Shown here: positions 6,015-13,185 of the stretch, piece after piece
Layout of the letters: the number at the start of each line of letters is the position of its first letter
Position numbering within the stretch: the stretch's first letter is position 1
NCBI GenBank assembly: GCA_964646425.1
Contig: CAZYEI010000027.1
Span: forward strand, 1-19,056
Length of the DNA stretch: 19,056 nucleotides
Reading direction: 5' to 3'
DNA from: CAZYEI01 sp964646425
GTDB lineage: Bacteria > Bacillota_I > Bacilli_A > RFN20 > JAISJY01
Program-made: the position numbers and the translations under genes
The notes under the pieces: model-generated
Seen by the model: only the letters and a program-made list of their open reading frames with translations
Told to the model about the DNA's origin: nothing
Databases searched by the model: none

Positions 6015-6977
6015 TTAATCAATAAAATCTTCTAGCCCTTTATGAGTTTTTATAGCTAATTTTTGGCCTTTTTTCGTAAATTGTGCCCTATAAATCACAA
6101 ATGTTCTAATAAAGAAAATTATCGGAGCCGTTATTATCACACTCTCTGGCATAAATAATCCAACTAACACACTTAAAATTGCAGGCATTAATAATAAATT
6201 ACAAGCAATCTTTAAAGATCCTCTAAAGCCATATTCATCTGCAAGATTTCCTTTTTTATTACCATAATAAATAATAAAACCCCCACTTAATACACAAATT
6301 AATAAAACAATAATGGCTAAAATGAACCAAATCAGTAAAATCGCAGAAAAATCAGAAAGAGACACCGAATAAAGAAAATCACTATAAATTGTATGCAAAT
6401 ATGCTCTTGCACTTGTTTCATTTGAACTTCTAGTTGTTACATTTTCAAAATCAAAATTTCCAACATATTTATACGAACCCGTTAATGTTAAAGATGATTC
6501 TAAATCTCCATTTTTATTTCTAGTAGCCTTTCTAAGATAAAAAGTATCTTCACCAAAATACACTAAATTATCATTATCTTGCGCTTCTTCTTCATTTACA
6601 GTTTTATAATCATAATCATCATCTAAGACAACAAAAGCATATTTATATTCTTTTCCATCTTGTTCAACAATAGTTATAAATTCTTTCTCAATAAGTTGAT
6701 TACCAGCACATGAAAATTTCCCATTATTAACACTACAAGTAGTTCCTTTATTATTTAAATCCATAATAAACTCATATAGCATATATTCAGAAGTTCCAAA
6801 AGTTTTGGTCAAAGATTCTCCTGATGTAGTAACTCGTGAAATAGAAATAGGAGCTAATAACATAATAGATGAAACAACAAAGGCAAAAATCGCATATCCT
6901 ACACTCTTAATCGAACTTCTAACAGCTTGAGCATTGCTATATAATGTAGTAGCAATAAAAAATAGTTTTTTCTTCAT
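6015..6977 (-). CDS. DUF1189-like membrane protein of the maltodextrin-utilisation type (YvdJ/MalA-like)
   Basis: This is an integral membrane protein of 320 aa. It has an N-terminal cytoplasmic segment, one helix at about 27-47, an extracytoplasmic domain of about 160 residues (about 48-208), and three C-terminal helices at about 211-237, 256-276 and 278-296. The hydrophobic layout and the position in a maltodextrin locus fit the DUF1189 family, which includes YvdJ in the B. subtilis maltodextrin operon and streptococcal MalA. The biochemical role of that family is not established. The extracytoplasmic part contains two cysteines (81 and 90) that could form a disulfide. The ATG lies two bases after the amylase stop, with GAGGTG as ribosome binding site inside the end of the amylase gene, so it is translated with the amylase. 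The family call rests on layout and context, with no sequence search behind it. Confidence 0.65.
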   Translation of the reverse strand: MKKKLFFIATTLYSNAQAVRSSIKSVGYAIFAFVVSSIMLLAPISISRVTTSGESLTKTFGTSEYMLYEFIMDLNNKGTTCSVNNGKFSCAGNQLIEKEFITIVEQDGKEYKYAFVVLDDDYDYKTVNEEEAQDNDNLVYFGEDTFYLRKATRNKNGDLESSLTLTGSYKYVGNFDFENVTTRSSNETSARAYLHTIYSDFLYSVSLSDFSAILLIWFILAIIVLLICVLSGGFIIYYGNKKGNLADEYGFRGSLKIACNLLLMPAILSVLVGLFMPESVIITAPIIFFIRTFVIYRAQFTKKGQKLAIKTHKGLEDFID

Positions 6978-6979
6978 AA

Positions 6980-8635
6980 TTATTTCACCTCAAAAATCAC
7001 TGTAGAATATGGAGATAGTTTTAAAACATCATTCTCTACTGAATATGTATTATCTTTTGAGTATGTATAGTTTCCGAACTCATCAACCATAAAATCAACA
7101 TTATATTCTCCTAAACTATATGTTGTAAATAAATTATCACCTAAATTAAATCCAGTTAAATTTAAATCAGCTGTTTTATTTTTAACATTATGCGCTACTA
7201 AAAGCTTTTGTCCATTTCCTTCAATAAAATATGCCATAACATTGCTATTATCATCTTTTCCATAAATAGTCATTTTTCCTCCAGCGTAAGCTTTAGAATT
7301 ATTTCTAATCGCTAAAATATCTTTATATAGATTATATAATGATAATTTATCTTCTTTTGCATCTTTTAACGAGGTTCTATTTTCTAATACGGAAGATCTA
7401 TATTTACCCTTTCCATATGTATCGGGATTTACTTCATTTCCCTCCCCCCATAAAAATGGTAATCTTCGCTCAATGTCATCATTATTATAACGAGTACCCG
7501 TCATCCCAAGTTCATCGCCACTATAAATAAATGGCATTCCTGGTAAAGTAAGTAACATTTGTGTTACTAATCTTAATTTCAATTTATTATCAAAAAAGCC
7601 ATAAGTAGAAGCTATCCTATCATGATCATGATTTCCAATAATAGGAGTATAGGTAAAATCTTTATTTCCTTCTATTTGAGCGTTTATTTCAGTAGTAAGC
7701 TTAGTCACTAAACTCATTGAACTTTTTGAACCACTTGCAGTATCTATTAGTAGTTTTCTACTATAGAAACTAAATTGACTATCAATATATGGTGAAGCTG
7801 TTAAATATGACACATAACTATTTTCCTCTAGCCATTCTCCCACAAAGAAAATATTAGGATTCTTTTTTTTCATTGCCGTACTCAATTCAGAAAAGTAATT
7901 GGCAGTTAATTCTTTCGTATTTACTGTATTAGCATATTCGGCAGGGTCAAAGAAATGTTTAATAGCATCAAGTCTAAAGCCATCAACGCCAAAATCTATC
8001 CAATAGTTAAAAATTTTTTCAATCTCTTTTTTTACTTCAGGATTTGATAAATTCAAATCCGGCATTGATGAAGTAAAACTTGAATAATATTGCAAGCCGG
8101 AACGAGAATGCCAACCAGCGCTCGAATTTGTAGATGTTCCATATGTAGTATTGTTATCTTTAAAAATATAATAATCACGATATTTAGAGTTTTCATCTCT
8201 ACATGCTTCAATAAACCATGGATGACTATTTGAAGTATGATTAACCACCATATCTAATAATATTTTTATATCTTTTTTATGAGCTTCTTCAATTAATTCT
8301 TTTAAATCATCATCTGTTCCTAGTTTATTGCTAATAGAATAATAATCTTGAACATCATAGCCATGATAAGAGCCAGCCTTATTAATCGGAGAAAGCCATA
8401 ATACATTTACTCCCAAATCAACAAAATAATCTAATTTTTGAGTAATCCCCTTAATATCCCCTCTACCATCTCCATCAGAATCATTGAAAGAATAAACCAG
8501 TAATTGATACCCAACATTATTTTCATTATGATATATTCCATTTTGTTTTTCAGTATTGTTATTTCGACCATTACATCCGACAGTAACTAATAATATTGAA
8601 AGTAATGAAATAGTGATAAACTTTTTATATTTCAT
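6980..8635 (-). CDS. Cell-surface GH13 alpha-amylase lipoprotein
   Basis: This enzyme hydrolyses alpha-1,4 links in starch or maltodextrin outside the cell. The protein is 551 aa. The signal peptide ends in L-V-T-V-G-C, so Cys21 is the likely lipid anchor. A GH13 barrel starts at about 42, with a D-x-D-G-D-G-x-G-D calcium-type loop at 52-60. All four GH13 regions are present: region I D-M-V-V-N-H (128-133), region II G-F-R-L-D-A with nucleophile Asp223, region III G-E-W with acid/base Glu267, and region IV N-H-D with Asp337. A C-terminal beta domain (from about 450) closes the protein. The ribosome binding site is a G run (GGGGGAT) six bases before the ATG. It starts a two-gene unit with the DUF1189-like gene and is divergent from pulA. 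The exact GH13 specificity (alpha-amylase, neopullulanase or glucosidase) cannot be settled by eye. Confidence 0.88.
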   Translation of the reverse strand: MKYKKFITISLLSILLVTVGCNGRNNNTEKQNGIYHNENNVGYQLLVYSFNDSDGDGRGDIKGITQKLDYFVDLGVNVLWLSPINKAGSYHGYDVQDYYSISNKLGTDDDLKELIEEAHKKDIKILLDMVVNHTSNSHPWFIEACRDENSKYRDYYIFKDNNTTYGTSTNSSAGWHSRSGLQYYSSFTSSMPDLNLSNPEVKKEIEKIFNYWIDFGVDGFRLDAIKHFFDPAEYANTVNTKELTANYFSELSTAMKKKNPNIFFVGEWLEENSYVSYLTASPYIDSQFSFYSRKLLIDTASGSKSSMSLVTKLTTEINAQIEGNKDFTYTPIIGNHDHDRIASTYGFFDNKLKLRLVTQMLLTLPGMPFIYSGDELGMTGTRYNNDDIERRLPFLWGEGNEVNPDTYGKGKYRSSVLENRTSLKDAKEDKLSLYNLYKDILAIRNNSKAYAGGKMTIYGKDDNSNVMAYFIEGNGQKLLVAHNVKNKTADLNLTGFNLGDNLFTTYSLGEYNVDFMVDEFGNYTYSKDNTYSVENDVLKLSPYSTVIFEVK

Positions 8636-8660
8636 TTTATATCCCCCATATTTTATAATT

Positions 8661-8682
8661 TACAATTGAAATTATAATTGTA
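8661..8682. promoter_or_regulatory. Inverted repeat over the amylase -10 region
   Basis: TACAATT (8661-8667) and AATTGTA (8676-8682) are perfect 7-bp inverted arms around an 8-bp centre. They cover the -10 box and the predicted start site, a position suited to a repressor. In such AT-rich sequence chance cannot be excluded. It shares TACAATTG with the sequence next to the malF operator. Confidence 0.4.
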
Positions 8683-8699
8683 GATGCACCAATAGTCAA
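8671..8699 (-). promoter_or_regulatory. Promoter of the amylase unit
   Basis: On the minus strand, a -35 box TTGACT (8699-8694) and a consensus -10 box TATAAT (8676-8671) are separated by 17 bp. Transcription would start near 8664, about 28 bases before the amylase ATG. Confidence 0.8.
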
Positions 8700-8736
8700 A
8701 TTAAAATACTTATAAAAATAAACAATTTTATTTAAA

Positions 8737-8751
8737 ATGATAGCGTTTTCA
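8737..8751. promoter_or_regulatory. Cre-like operator at the pulA promoter
   Basis: ATGATAGCGTTTTCA matches the cre consensus at all but one fixed position (T instead of A at the fifth base). It covers the place where the pulA -35 box should be. Bound CcpA or another LacI-family regulator should therefore repress pulA. It shares the GCGTTTTC core with the malE site. Confidence 0.65.
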
Positions 8752-8760
8752 ACTAATGCA

Positions 8761-8769
8761 TGCTAAAAT
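8761..8769 (+). promoter_or_regulatory. Extended -10 promoter of pulA
   Basis: TGCTAAAAT is an extended -10 (TG, one base, then TAAAAT at 8764-8769). The hexamer 17 bp upstream is not a good -35 box and overlaps the cre-like site. The start site would be near 8776, with AAGGAG at 8779-8784 as ribosome binding site before the ATG at 8796. Confidence 0.6.
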
Positions 8770-8795
8770 GTTTATGAAAAAGGAGAAATAGTAAA

Positions 8796-11609
8796 ATGAA
8801 AAAAATTTTTAAAATATTAGCTGTCTCACTAACTTCCGTAACAGCACTAGTTGGTTGTGACTCAACAAATAATACGACATCATCTACTGTTACACCAAAT
8901 TCTAGTACTGGACCGACATTAAGTGCAAATTCAAGCAATTTGACAATTGTTGATGGCCCACAAAAATTACGACTTCATTATTATCGTATTGATGAAGATT
9001 ATGAAGGTTGGTCAACATGGCTATGGCCAAGTGGTTGTAATGGTGGCAGATATTATTTCACGGAAACCACAACAATTAATGACAAAGTTTGGACCTATAT
9101 TGATATTGATTTAACCAAAGATCAATATGATGTAATTACCGACTGGAGCAGTGAAGTATATGGCGTTGTTGAATGGTCGCAAAGAACAGCTGACGAAGTT
9201 GGTTTTCTAATTAGGGATGCCGAAGGTAATAAAGAAAAAAACGGAACTACCGAAATGGGTGATCGTTTTATTGATTTAACAAGATATGATGACAAAGGAG
9301 TTATTAATGCTTATGCAGCTCAAGGAACATTAGAATTATTCTATGATGTGGAAAGTGTTTCAGTTGAAAAAATAAGCACAGTTTACTTTGAATCATTAAA
9401 TAAAATTACTTTAAAAAATTCAGTTGAAATGGATAAAACAAGTAAAATTTCAGTAACTTGCGGAAATAACAATAAAGAAATTAACAAAGATAAGAGTTAC
9501 ATTGGAAAATATTCTGCAGTTTTAATTTTAAATGAGGAATTAACTACCGAAGATATTATCAACACTTGTAAAATTAATATTGAAAACTTTGGTAGCAAAG
9601 AAATTGAACTAAATAATATATTTACTGATGAAACATTTAATGAAAAATATACTACTGATGAAACACTAGGTGTTATTTTTGACAATGAAAGTAATGTTAC
9701 ATTTAAACTATGGACACCATTTGCTTCAAAAGTTTCCCTAAATTTATTTGATGATGGAAAAGATGGAAATGCTTTCAAAACTGTTGATTTATCTTTAGGA
9801 GAAAAAGGTGTTTGGTCTACTACCCTTTCTCGCATCGAAGTTTATGGAAAATATTACACTTATGATGTAACAATCGCAAATAAAACAAATAAGGATGCTG
9901 TCGATCCATATGCTGTTTCGCTTGGTGAAAACGGAAATCGTGGAATGATTTTAGATTTAGAGAATGATGAAAATTTAAAACCACTAGGCTGGGAAGATGT
10001 AACAACTCCTACTACAACATCTGCAATCGATGCAATTATTTATGAAATGCATGTACGTGATTTAACAATGCATGATACATGGAATGGAAATGAAGCAAAT
10101 CGTGGGAAATTCTTAGGATTAATCGAAGAAGGTACAACTTATAATGGCAAAGCAACTGGATTTGATTATATTAAAGAATTAGGTGTTACTCATATTCAAT
10201 TACAACCTATTTACGATTTTAATTCAGTTAATGAAAGTTTAGTTAATGACACAACATATAAAAACAAAGAATATGATGGTATATTTAACTGGGGCTATGA
10301 CCCTAAAAACTATGCTGCACCCGAAGGTTCATATTCAAGTAATCCTAATGATGGTACAACAAGAGTAAAAGAATTAAGAGAAGTTTCAAAAGCTTACAAT
10401 AATGCTGGTATTGGTATTATTATGGATGTTGTATTCAATCATATGCCAGATAGAACTAATTTAGATAAAATCGCTCCAGGATATTATTATCGTGGTTTAA
10501 ACAACTCTGGTGCGGGTAATGATATGGCAAGCGAAAGAGTAATGTATCGAAAATATATGGCAGATATTTCCGCTATGTGGACTAAAGAATATAAATTATC
10601 TGGATTCCGTTTTGATTTAATGGGACTTCACGATAATACAACAATGAATTATGTTGCAGAAAAGGTAAGAGAAGTAAAAAATGATGCTATAATCTATGGA
10701 GAAGCTTGGGATATGTATGACGGCGACTTTATCGGAGATATGGCAACGCAAAATAACTTATATAAATTAAATGAAATTGGTGGCTTTAATGATTCATTAA
10801 GAGATGGTATTAGAGGTAGCGTATTTACTGCTGAAGAAAACGGTTGGGTAAGTGGTAATGTTTCAAAAGTTTCTGATGTTATTTATGGTATTGCCGGCAC
10901 TCACAATGTCGGAAACAACTACATTTCATTTGACTATAATAAGAACTATGCCGGAGCTTCAATCAGTTATGCTGAATGTCATGATAATTTAACATTATTT
11001 GATAAACTTCAAATTTCAAATCCAACTATAAACGATATTGAAATATTTAAGAAACTACAAGAATTATCATATGGCATTATTTTCACTTCACAAGGAACAC
11101 CATTCTTACAATTAGGAACAGAAATGATGCGAAGCAAAGAAGTACCAGAAGGAATGACAAAAAATGAAAAAGTTGTTTGTTCATCTGAAACTGGAAAATG
11201 CTTTAATCAAGACTCTTATAATGCTTCGGATAAAATAAATGCTATTAATTGGGATTTAGTTGAAAATAATGAAGATGTAGTTTCAGCATTTAAAGCAATG
11301 ATTCAAATGCGAAAAGAAAACAAAATTTTTAGATCTCAAGACCTTGCAACTTTAGGAGCAAGAATGGCTATTACAAAATCAGGAGATATGTTAACAATTA
11401 CTTCTAAAATTACTGCTACTACAGAAGAAATTGCTAGTGGTTCATGGTCAGAAGTCGTTGTAGTATATAATGCTAACACAACAGAAACAAATATTAATTT
11501 AGGTGATACCTACAATATCGGTTACTTAAATGGTACTTATAAACCAGAATTAGCAAGCACTGCTTCTTTTGCAATACCTGCTCAATCAATGGTTGTATTC
11601 TATAAATAA
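8796..11609 (+). CDS. pulA: Cell-surface type I pullulanase lipoprotein
   Basis: This enzyme hydrolyses alpha-1,6 branch links in pullulan, amylopectin and glycogen-like glucans. The protein is 937 aa. The signal peptide ends in T-A-L-V-G-C (Cys21 as lipid anchor) and a Ser/Thr/Asn-rich linker follows. A CBM41 starch-binding domain lies at about 57-165 (H-Y-Y-R then W-L-W-P), then a beta-rich linker domain (about 190-275) and a CBM48 domain (about 290-375, F-K-L-W-T-P). The GH13_14 barrel carries the type I hallmark N-W-G-Y-D-P (498-503). Catalytic regions are D-V-V-F-N-H (544-549), G-F-R-F-D with nucleophile Asp607, Y-G-E-A-W-D with acid/base Glu636, and E-C-H-D-N with Asp730. A C-terminal beta domain follows from about 845. 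It is divergent from the amylase and ends in its own terminator. Confidence 0.95.
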   Translation: MKKIFKILAVSLTSVTALVGCDSTNNTTSSTVTPNSSTGPTLSANSSNLTIVDGPQKLRLHYYRIDEDYEGWSTWLWPSGCNGGRYYFTETTTINDKVWTYIDIDLTKDQYDVITDWSSEVYGVVEWSQRTADEVGFLIRDAEGNKEKNGTTEMGDRFIDLTRYDDKGVINAYAAQGTLELFYDVESVSVEKISTVYFESLNKITLKNSVEMDKTSKISVTCGNNNKEINKDKSYIGKYSAVLILNEELTTEDIINTCKINIENFGSKEIELNNIFTDETFNEKYTTDETLGVIFDNESNVTFKLWTPFASKVSLNLFDDGKDGNAFKTVDLSLGEKGVWSTTLSRIEVYGKYYTYDVTIANKTNKDAVDPYAVSLGENGNRGMILDLENDENLKPLGWEDVTTPTTTSAIDAIIYEMHVRDLTMHDTWNGNEANRGKFLGLIEEGTTYNGKATGFDYIKELGVTHIQLQPIYDFNSVNESLVNDTTYKNKEYDGIFNWGYDPKNYAAPEGSYSSNPNDGTTRVKELREVSKAYNNAGIGIIMDVVFNHMPDRTNLDKIAPGYYYRGLNNSGAGNDMASERVMYRKYMADISAMWTKEYKLSGFRFDLMGLHDNTTMNYVAEKVREVKNDAIIYGEAWDMYDGDFIGDMATQNNLYKLNEIGGFNDSLRDGIRGSVFTAEENGWVSGNVSKVSDVIYGIAGTHNVGNNYISFDYNKNYAGASISYAECHDNLTLFDKLQISNPTINDIEIFKKLQELSYGIIFTSQGTPFLQLGTEMMRSKEVPEGMTKNEKVVCSSETGKCFNQDSYNASDKINAINWDLVENNEDVVSAFKAMIQMRKENKIFRSQDLATLGARMAITKSGDMLTITSKITATTEEIASGSWSEVVVVYNANTTETNINLGDTYNIGYLNGTYKPELASTASFAIPAQSMVVFYK

Positions 11610-11629
11610 TATTAAGATAAAATCAAATA

Positions 11630-11665
11630 AGCACACGCCCCAAAATGGCGTGTGCTTTATATTTT
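11630..11665 (+). terminator. Intrinsic terminator of pulA
   Basis: A perfect 10-bp stem AGCACACGCC/GGCGTGTGCT (11630-11639 with 11647-11656) has a 7-nt loop and is followed by TTATATTTT. It is the strongest hairpin in the window. It may also stop minus-strand readthrough, although the T run on that side is interrupted. Confidence 0.9.
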
Positions 11666-11671
11666 ACTATT

Positions 11672-11701
11672 AAAAAAGTGATTTATTTAAAAATCACTTT
11701 T
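11672..11701 (-). terminator. Intrinsic terminator of ychF
   Basis: An 11-bp inverted repeat AAAAGTGATTT/AAATCACTTTT (11674-11684 with 11691-11701) has a 6-nt loop, and its minus-strand exit ends in a run of T. It begins inside the ychF stop codon (11702-11700). Confidence 0.8.
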
Positions 11702-12803
11702 ACACATTAAATTTAAAGAAAACTACATCTCCATCTTTCATTAAATAATCTTTACCTTCAAGACGATACTTACCAGCTTCTTTAATTGCAGCCTCACTTC
11801 TTAATTTTTCAATCCATTCATATGAATAAACTTCTGCTTTAATAAATCCACGCTCGAAATCAGTATGAATTAAACCTGCACATTGAGGAGCACTCATTCC
11901 ATCTCTAAATGGCCACGCTCTACATTCATCTTTACCTGAAGTAAAGAAAGTCTTTAAACCTAGAATATCATATGCAGCCTTAACAAGCTTATCAAGTCCA
12001 GACTCTTCAATACCAAATTCTTGTAAAAATGCTGTCTTTTCTTCTTTATCTAAAATAGCAACTTCTTCTTCAATACGAGCAGAAATCGGTACAATTTGAG
12101 CATTTTCCTTTTTAGCTAATTCTTGTAATTTAACATAGTTAGGATTACTTGTTGGATTAGATATTTCTTCTTCAGCTAAATTTGCAACATAAATTACAGG
12201 CTTCATAGTTAATAAATGGAAATTTTTAAGATACAATAATTGATCCTTGTCAAATGATAAACTACGAGCTGGTAAACCTTTTTCTAATACTTCTTTAATT
12301 GGTTTTAAAATATTATACTCGTATACGGCATCTTTTTCTTTCGTTGTTTGAGCTTTCTTTTCAACTTTTTGAATACGCTTTTCTACACTATCCAAATCAG
12401 CAAAAATCAATTCTAAATTAATTGTTTCAGCATCTCTTAGTGCATCTACACTACCATCAACATGCAAGATATCAGCATCTTCAAAACAACGAACAACATG
12501 ACATATAGCATCAGTTTCACGAATATTAGCCAAGAATTGATTGCCTAAGCCTTCACCTTTACTTGCACCCTTTACAAGTCCTGCAATATCAGTAAATTCA
12601 ATAGTTGCAGCAACTCTTTTAAGTGGCTCAAATATTTTACATAATTCATCCAATCTATAATCACTAACTTCAACAGTTCCTGTATTAGGTGAAATCGTAG
12701 CAAACGGATAATTTGCAGCTTCTACCGTTGAATTTGTTATTGCATTAAATAAAGTAGATTTACCAACATTTGGCATTCCTACTATTCCTATCGTAAGCGA
12801 CAT
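11700..12803 (-). CDS. ychF: Redox/translation-associated ATPase YchF (Obg family)
   Basis: YchF is a universally conserved P-loop protein of the Obg subfamily that prefers ATP and binds ribosomes. It is linked to stress and redox responses and to start-site choice. The protein is 367 aa, the usual length. The P-loop is G-M-P-N-V-G-K-S-T (9-17), and switch II is D-I-A-G-L-V-K-G-A (72-80). The specificity motif N-L-A-E (208-211) replaces the NKxD of GTPases, as in all YchF proteins. A coiled-coil insertion spans about 135-160, and a TGS domain closes the protein (about 281-366, with I-H-T-D-F-E-R-G-F). The ATG at 12803 follows AGGAGG by eight bases. A hairpin lies between it and the cold-shock gene upstream, with no obvious promoter in between. 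Confidence 0.97.
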   Translation of the reverse strand: MSLTIGIVGMPNVGKSTLFNAITNSTVEAANYPFATISPNTGTVEVSDYRLDELCKIFEPLKRVAATIEFTDIAGLVKGASKGEGLGNQFLANIRETDAICHVVRCFEDADILHVDGSVDALRDAETINLELIFADLDSVEKRIQKVEKKAQTTKEKDAVYEYNILKPIKEVLEKGLPARSLSFDKDQLLYLKNFHLLTMKPVIYVANLAEEEISNPTSNPNYVKLQELAKKENAQIVPISARIEEEVAILDKEEKTAFLQEFGIEESGLDKLVKAAYDILGLKTFFTSGKDECRAWPFRDGMSAPQCAGLIHTDFERGFIKAEVYSYEWIEKLRSEAAIKEAGKYRLEGKDYLMKDGDVVFFKFNV

Positions 12804-12819
12804 CTTTTTTACCTCCTAT

Positions 12820-12860
12820 TAAGCAAAGAAAAAGCCACCACGCTAAAAGGGATGGCTTTT
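12820..12860 (-). terminator. Hairpin terminator between csp and ychF
   Basis: AAAAGCCA (12830-12837) and TGGCTTTT (12853-12860) form an 8-bp stem that two further C-G pairs can extend with a bulge. On the minus strand it runs into TTTTTCTTT. A smaller hairpin, AACTC/GAGTT (12861-12865 with 12874-12878), lies directly before it. About 17 bases separate the end of the T run from the ychF start. Confidence 0.75.
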
Positions 12861-12879
12861 AACTCCAATTTATGAGTTA

Positions 12880-13077
12880 TTACTTTTTCACAATATTAAC
12901 AGCTCTTGGACCACGTTCTGTTTCTTCTACATCAAATTCAACAACTTCGCCAGCTTCAGCAGTTTTGAATCCTTCAACTTTAAGAGCAGAATAATGGAAG
13001 AAAACATCAGCACCATTATCAGTAGTGATAAAGCCGAATCCTTTTTCTTTATTAAACATCTTAACTTTGCCTGTCAT
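12880..13077 (-). CDS. Cold-shock protein (CspA family RNA chaperone)
   Basis: This is a 65-aa single cold-shock domain that binds single-stranded RNA or DNA and melts RNA secondary structure. RNP1 is K-G-F-G-F-I (12-17) and RNP2 is V-F-F-H-Y-S (25-30). The family-typical start (M-x-G-K-V-K-x-F-N), the G-P-R-A turn and the V-N-I-V-K-K end are all present. The ATG at 13077 has AGGA nine bases upstream. A promoter and a long palindrome lie ahead of it. Which paralogue it is (CspA, CspB, CspD) cannot be told without the other copies in the genome. Confidence 0.97.
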   Translation of the reverse strand: MTGKVKMFNKEKGFGFITTDNGADVFFHYSALKVEGFKTAEAGEVVEFDVEETERGPRAVNIVKK

Positions 13078-13104
13078 TTAACTATTCCTGACCTTTCATA
13101 ATAT

Positions 13105-13133
13105 TATATAATCTAGTTTCCTAACTTATACAA
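13105..13133 (-). promoter_or_regulatory. Promoter of the cold-shock gene
   Basis: On the minus strand, a -35-like box TTGTAT (13133-13128) and a -10-like box TATATA (13110-13105) are separated by 17 bp. An overlapping TATAAT two bases further on is an alternative -10 with 19-bp spacing. The -35 box is one arm of a perfect palindrome. Confidence 0.55.
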
Positions 13134-13144
13134 TAGTATTGTAT
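13128..13144. promoter_or_regulatory. Perfect palindrome over the csp -35 region
   Basis: ATACAATAGTATTGTAT has perfect 8-bp arms around a single central base. Its left arm is the predicted -35 box of the cold-shock gene read on the minus strand. A one-base centre suits a protein-binding operator better than an RNA hairpin. Confidence 0.5.
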
Positions 13145-13180
13145 CACAATTTTTTTAATAATTACACAATTTTTTTAATA
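13145..13180. repeat. Tandem A-tract repeat upstream of csp
   Basis: CACAATTTTTTTAATA occurs twice without mismatch (13145-13160 and 13165-13180), with starts 20 bp apart. On the minus strand this puts two A7 tracts about two helical turns apart directly upstream of the csp promoter. Such an arrangement could act as an UP element or bend the DNA. It also fills the gap after the ABC transporter stop codon. Confidence 0.7.
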
Positions 13181-13185
13181 TTTTT

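Noticed and set aside
5811..6035. Plus-strand reading frame between malE and the DUF1189-like gene
   Set aside because: It overlaps the malE promoter and cre sites, is low-complexity Lys/Phe/Asn sequence and has no usable ribosome binding site.
9497..10005. Minus-strand frames opposite pulA
   Set aside because: They lie inside the pullulanase coding region, lack ribosome binding sites and encode no recognisable product.
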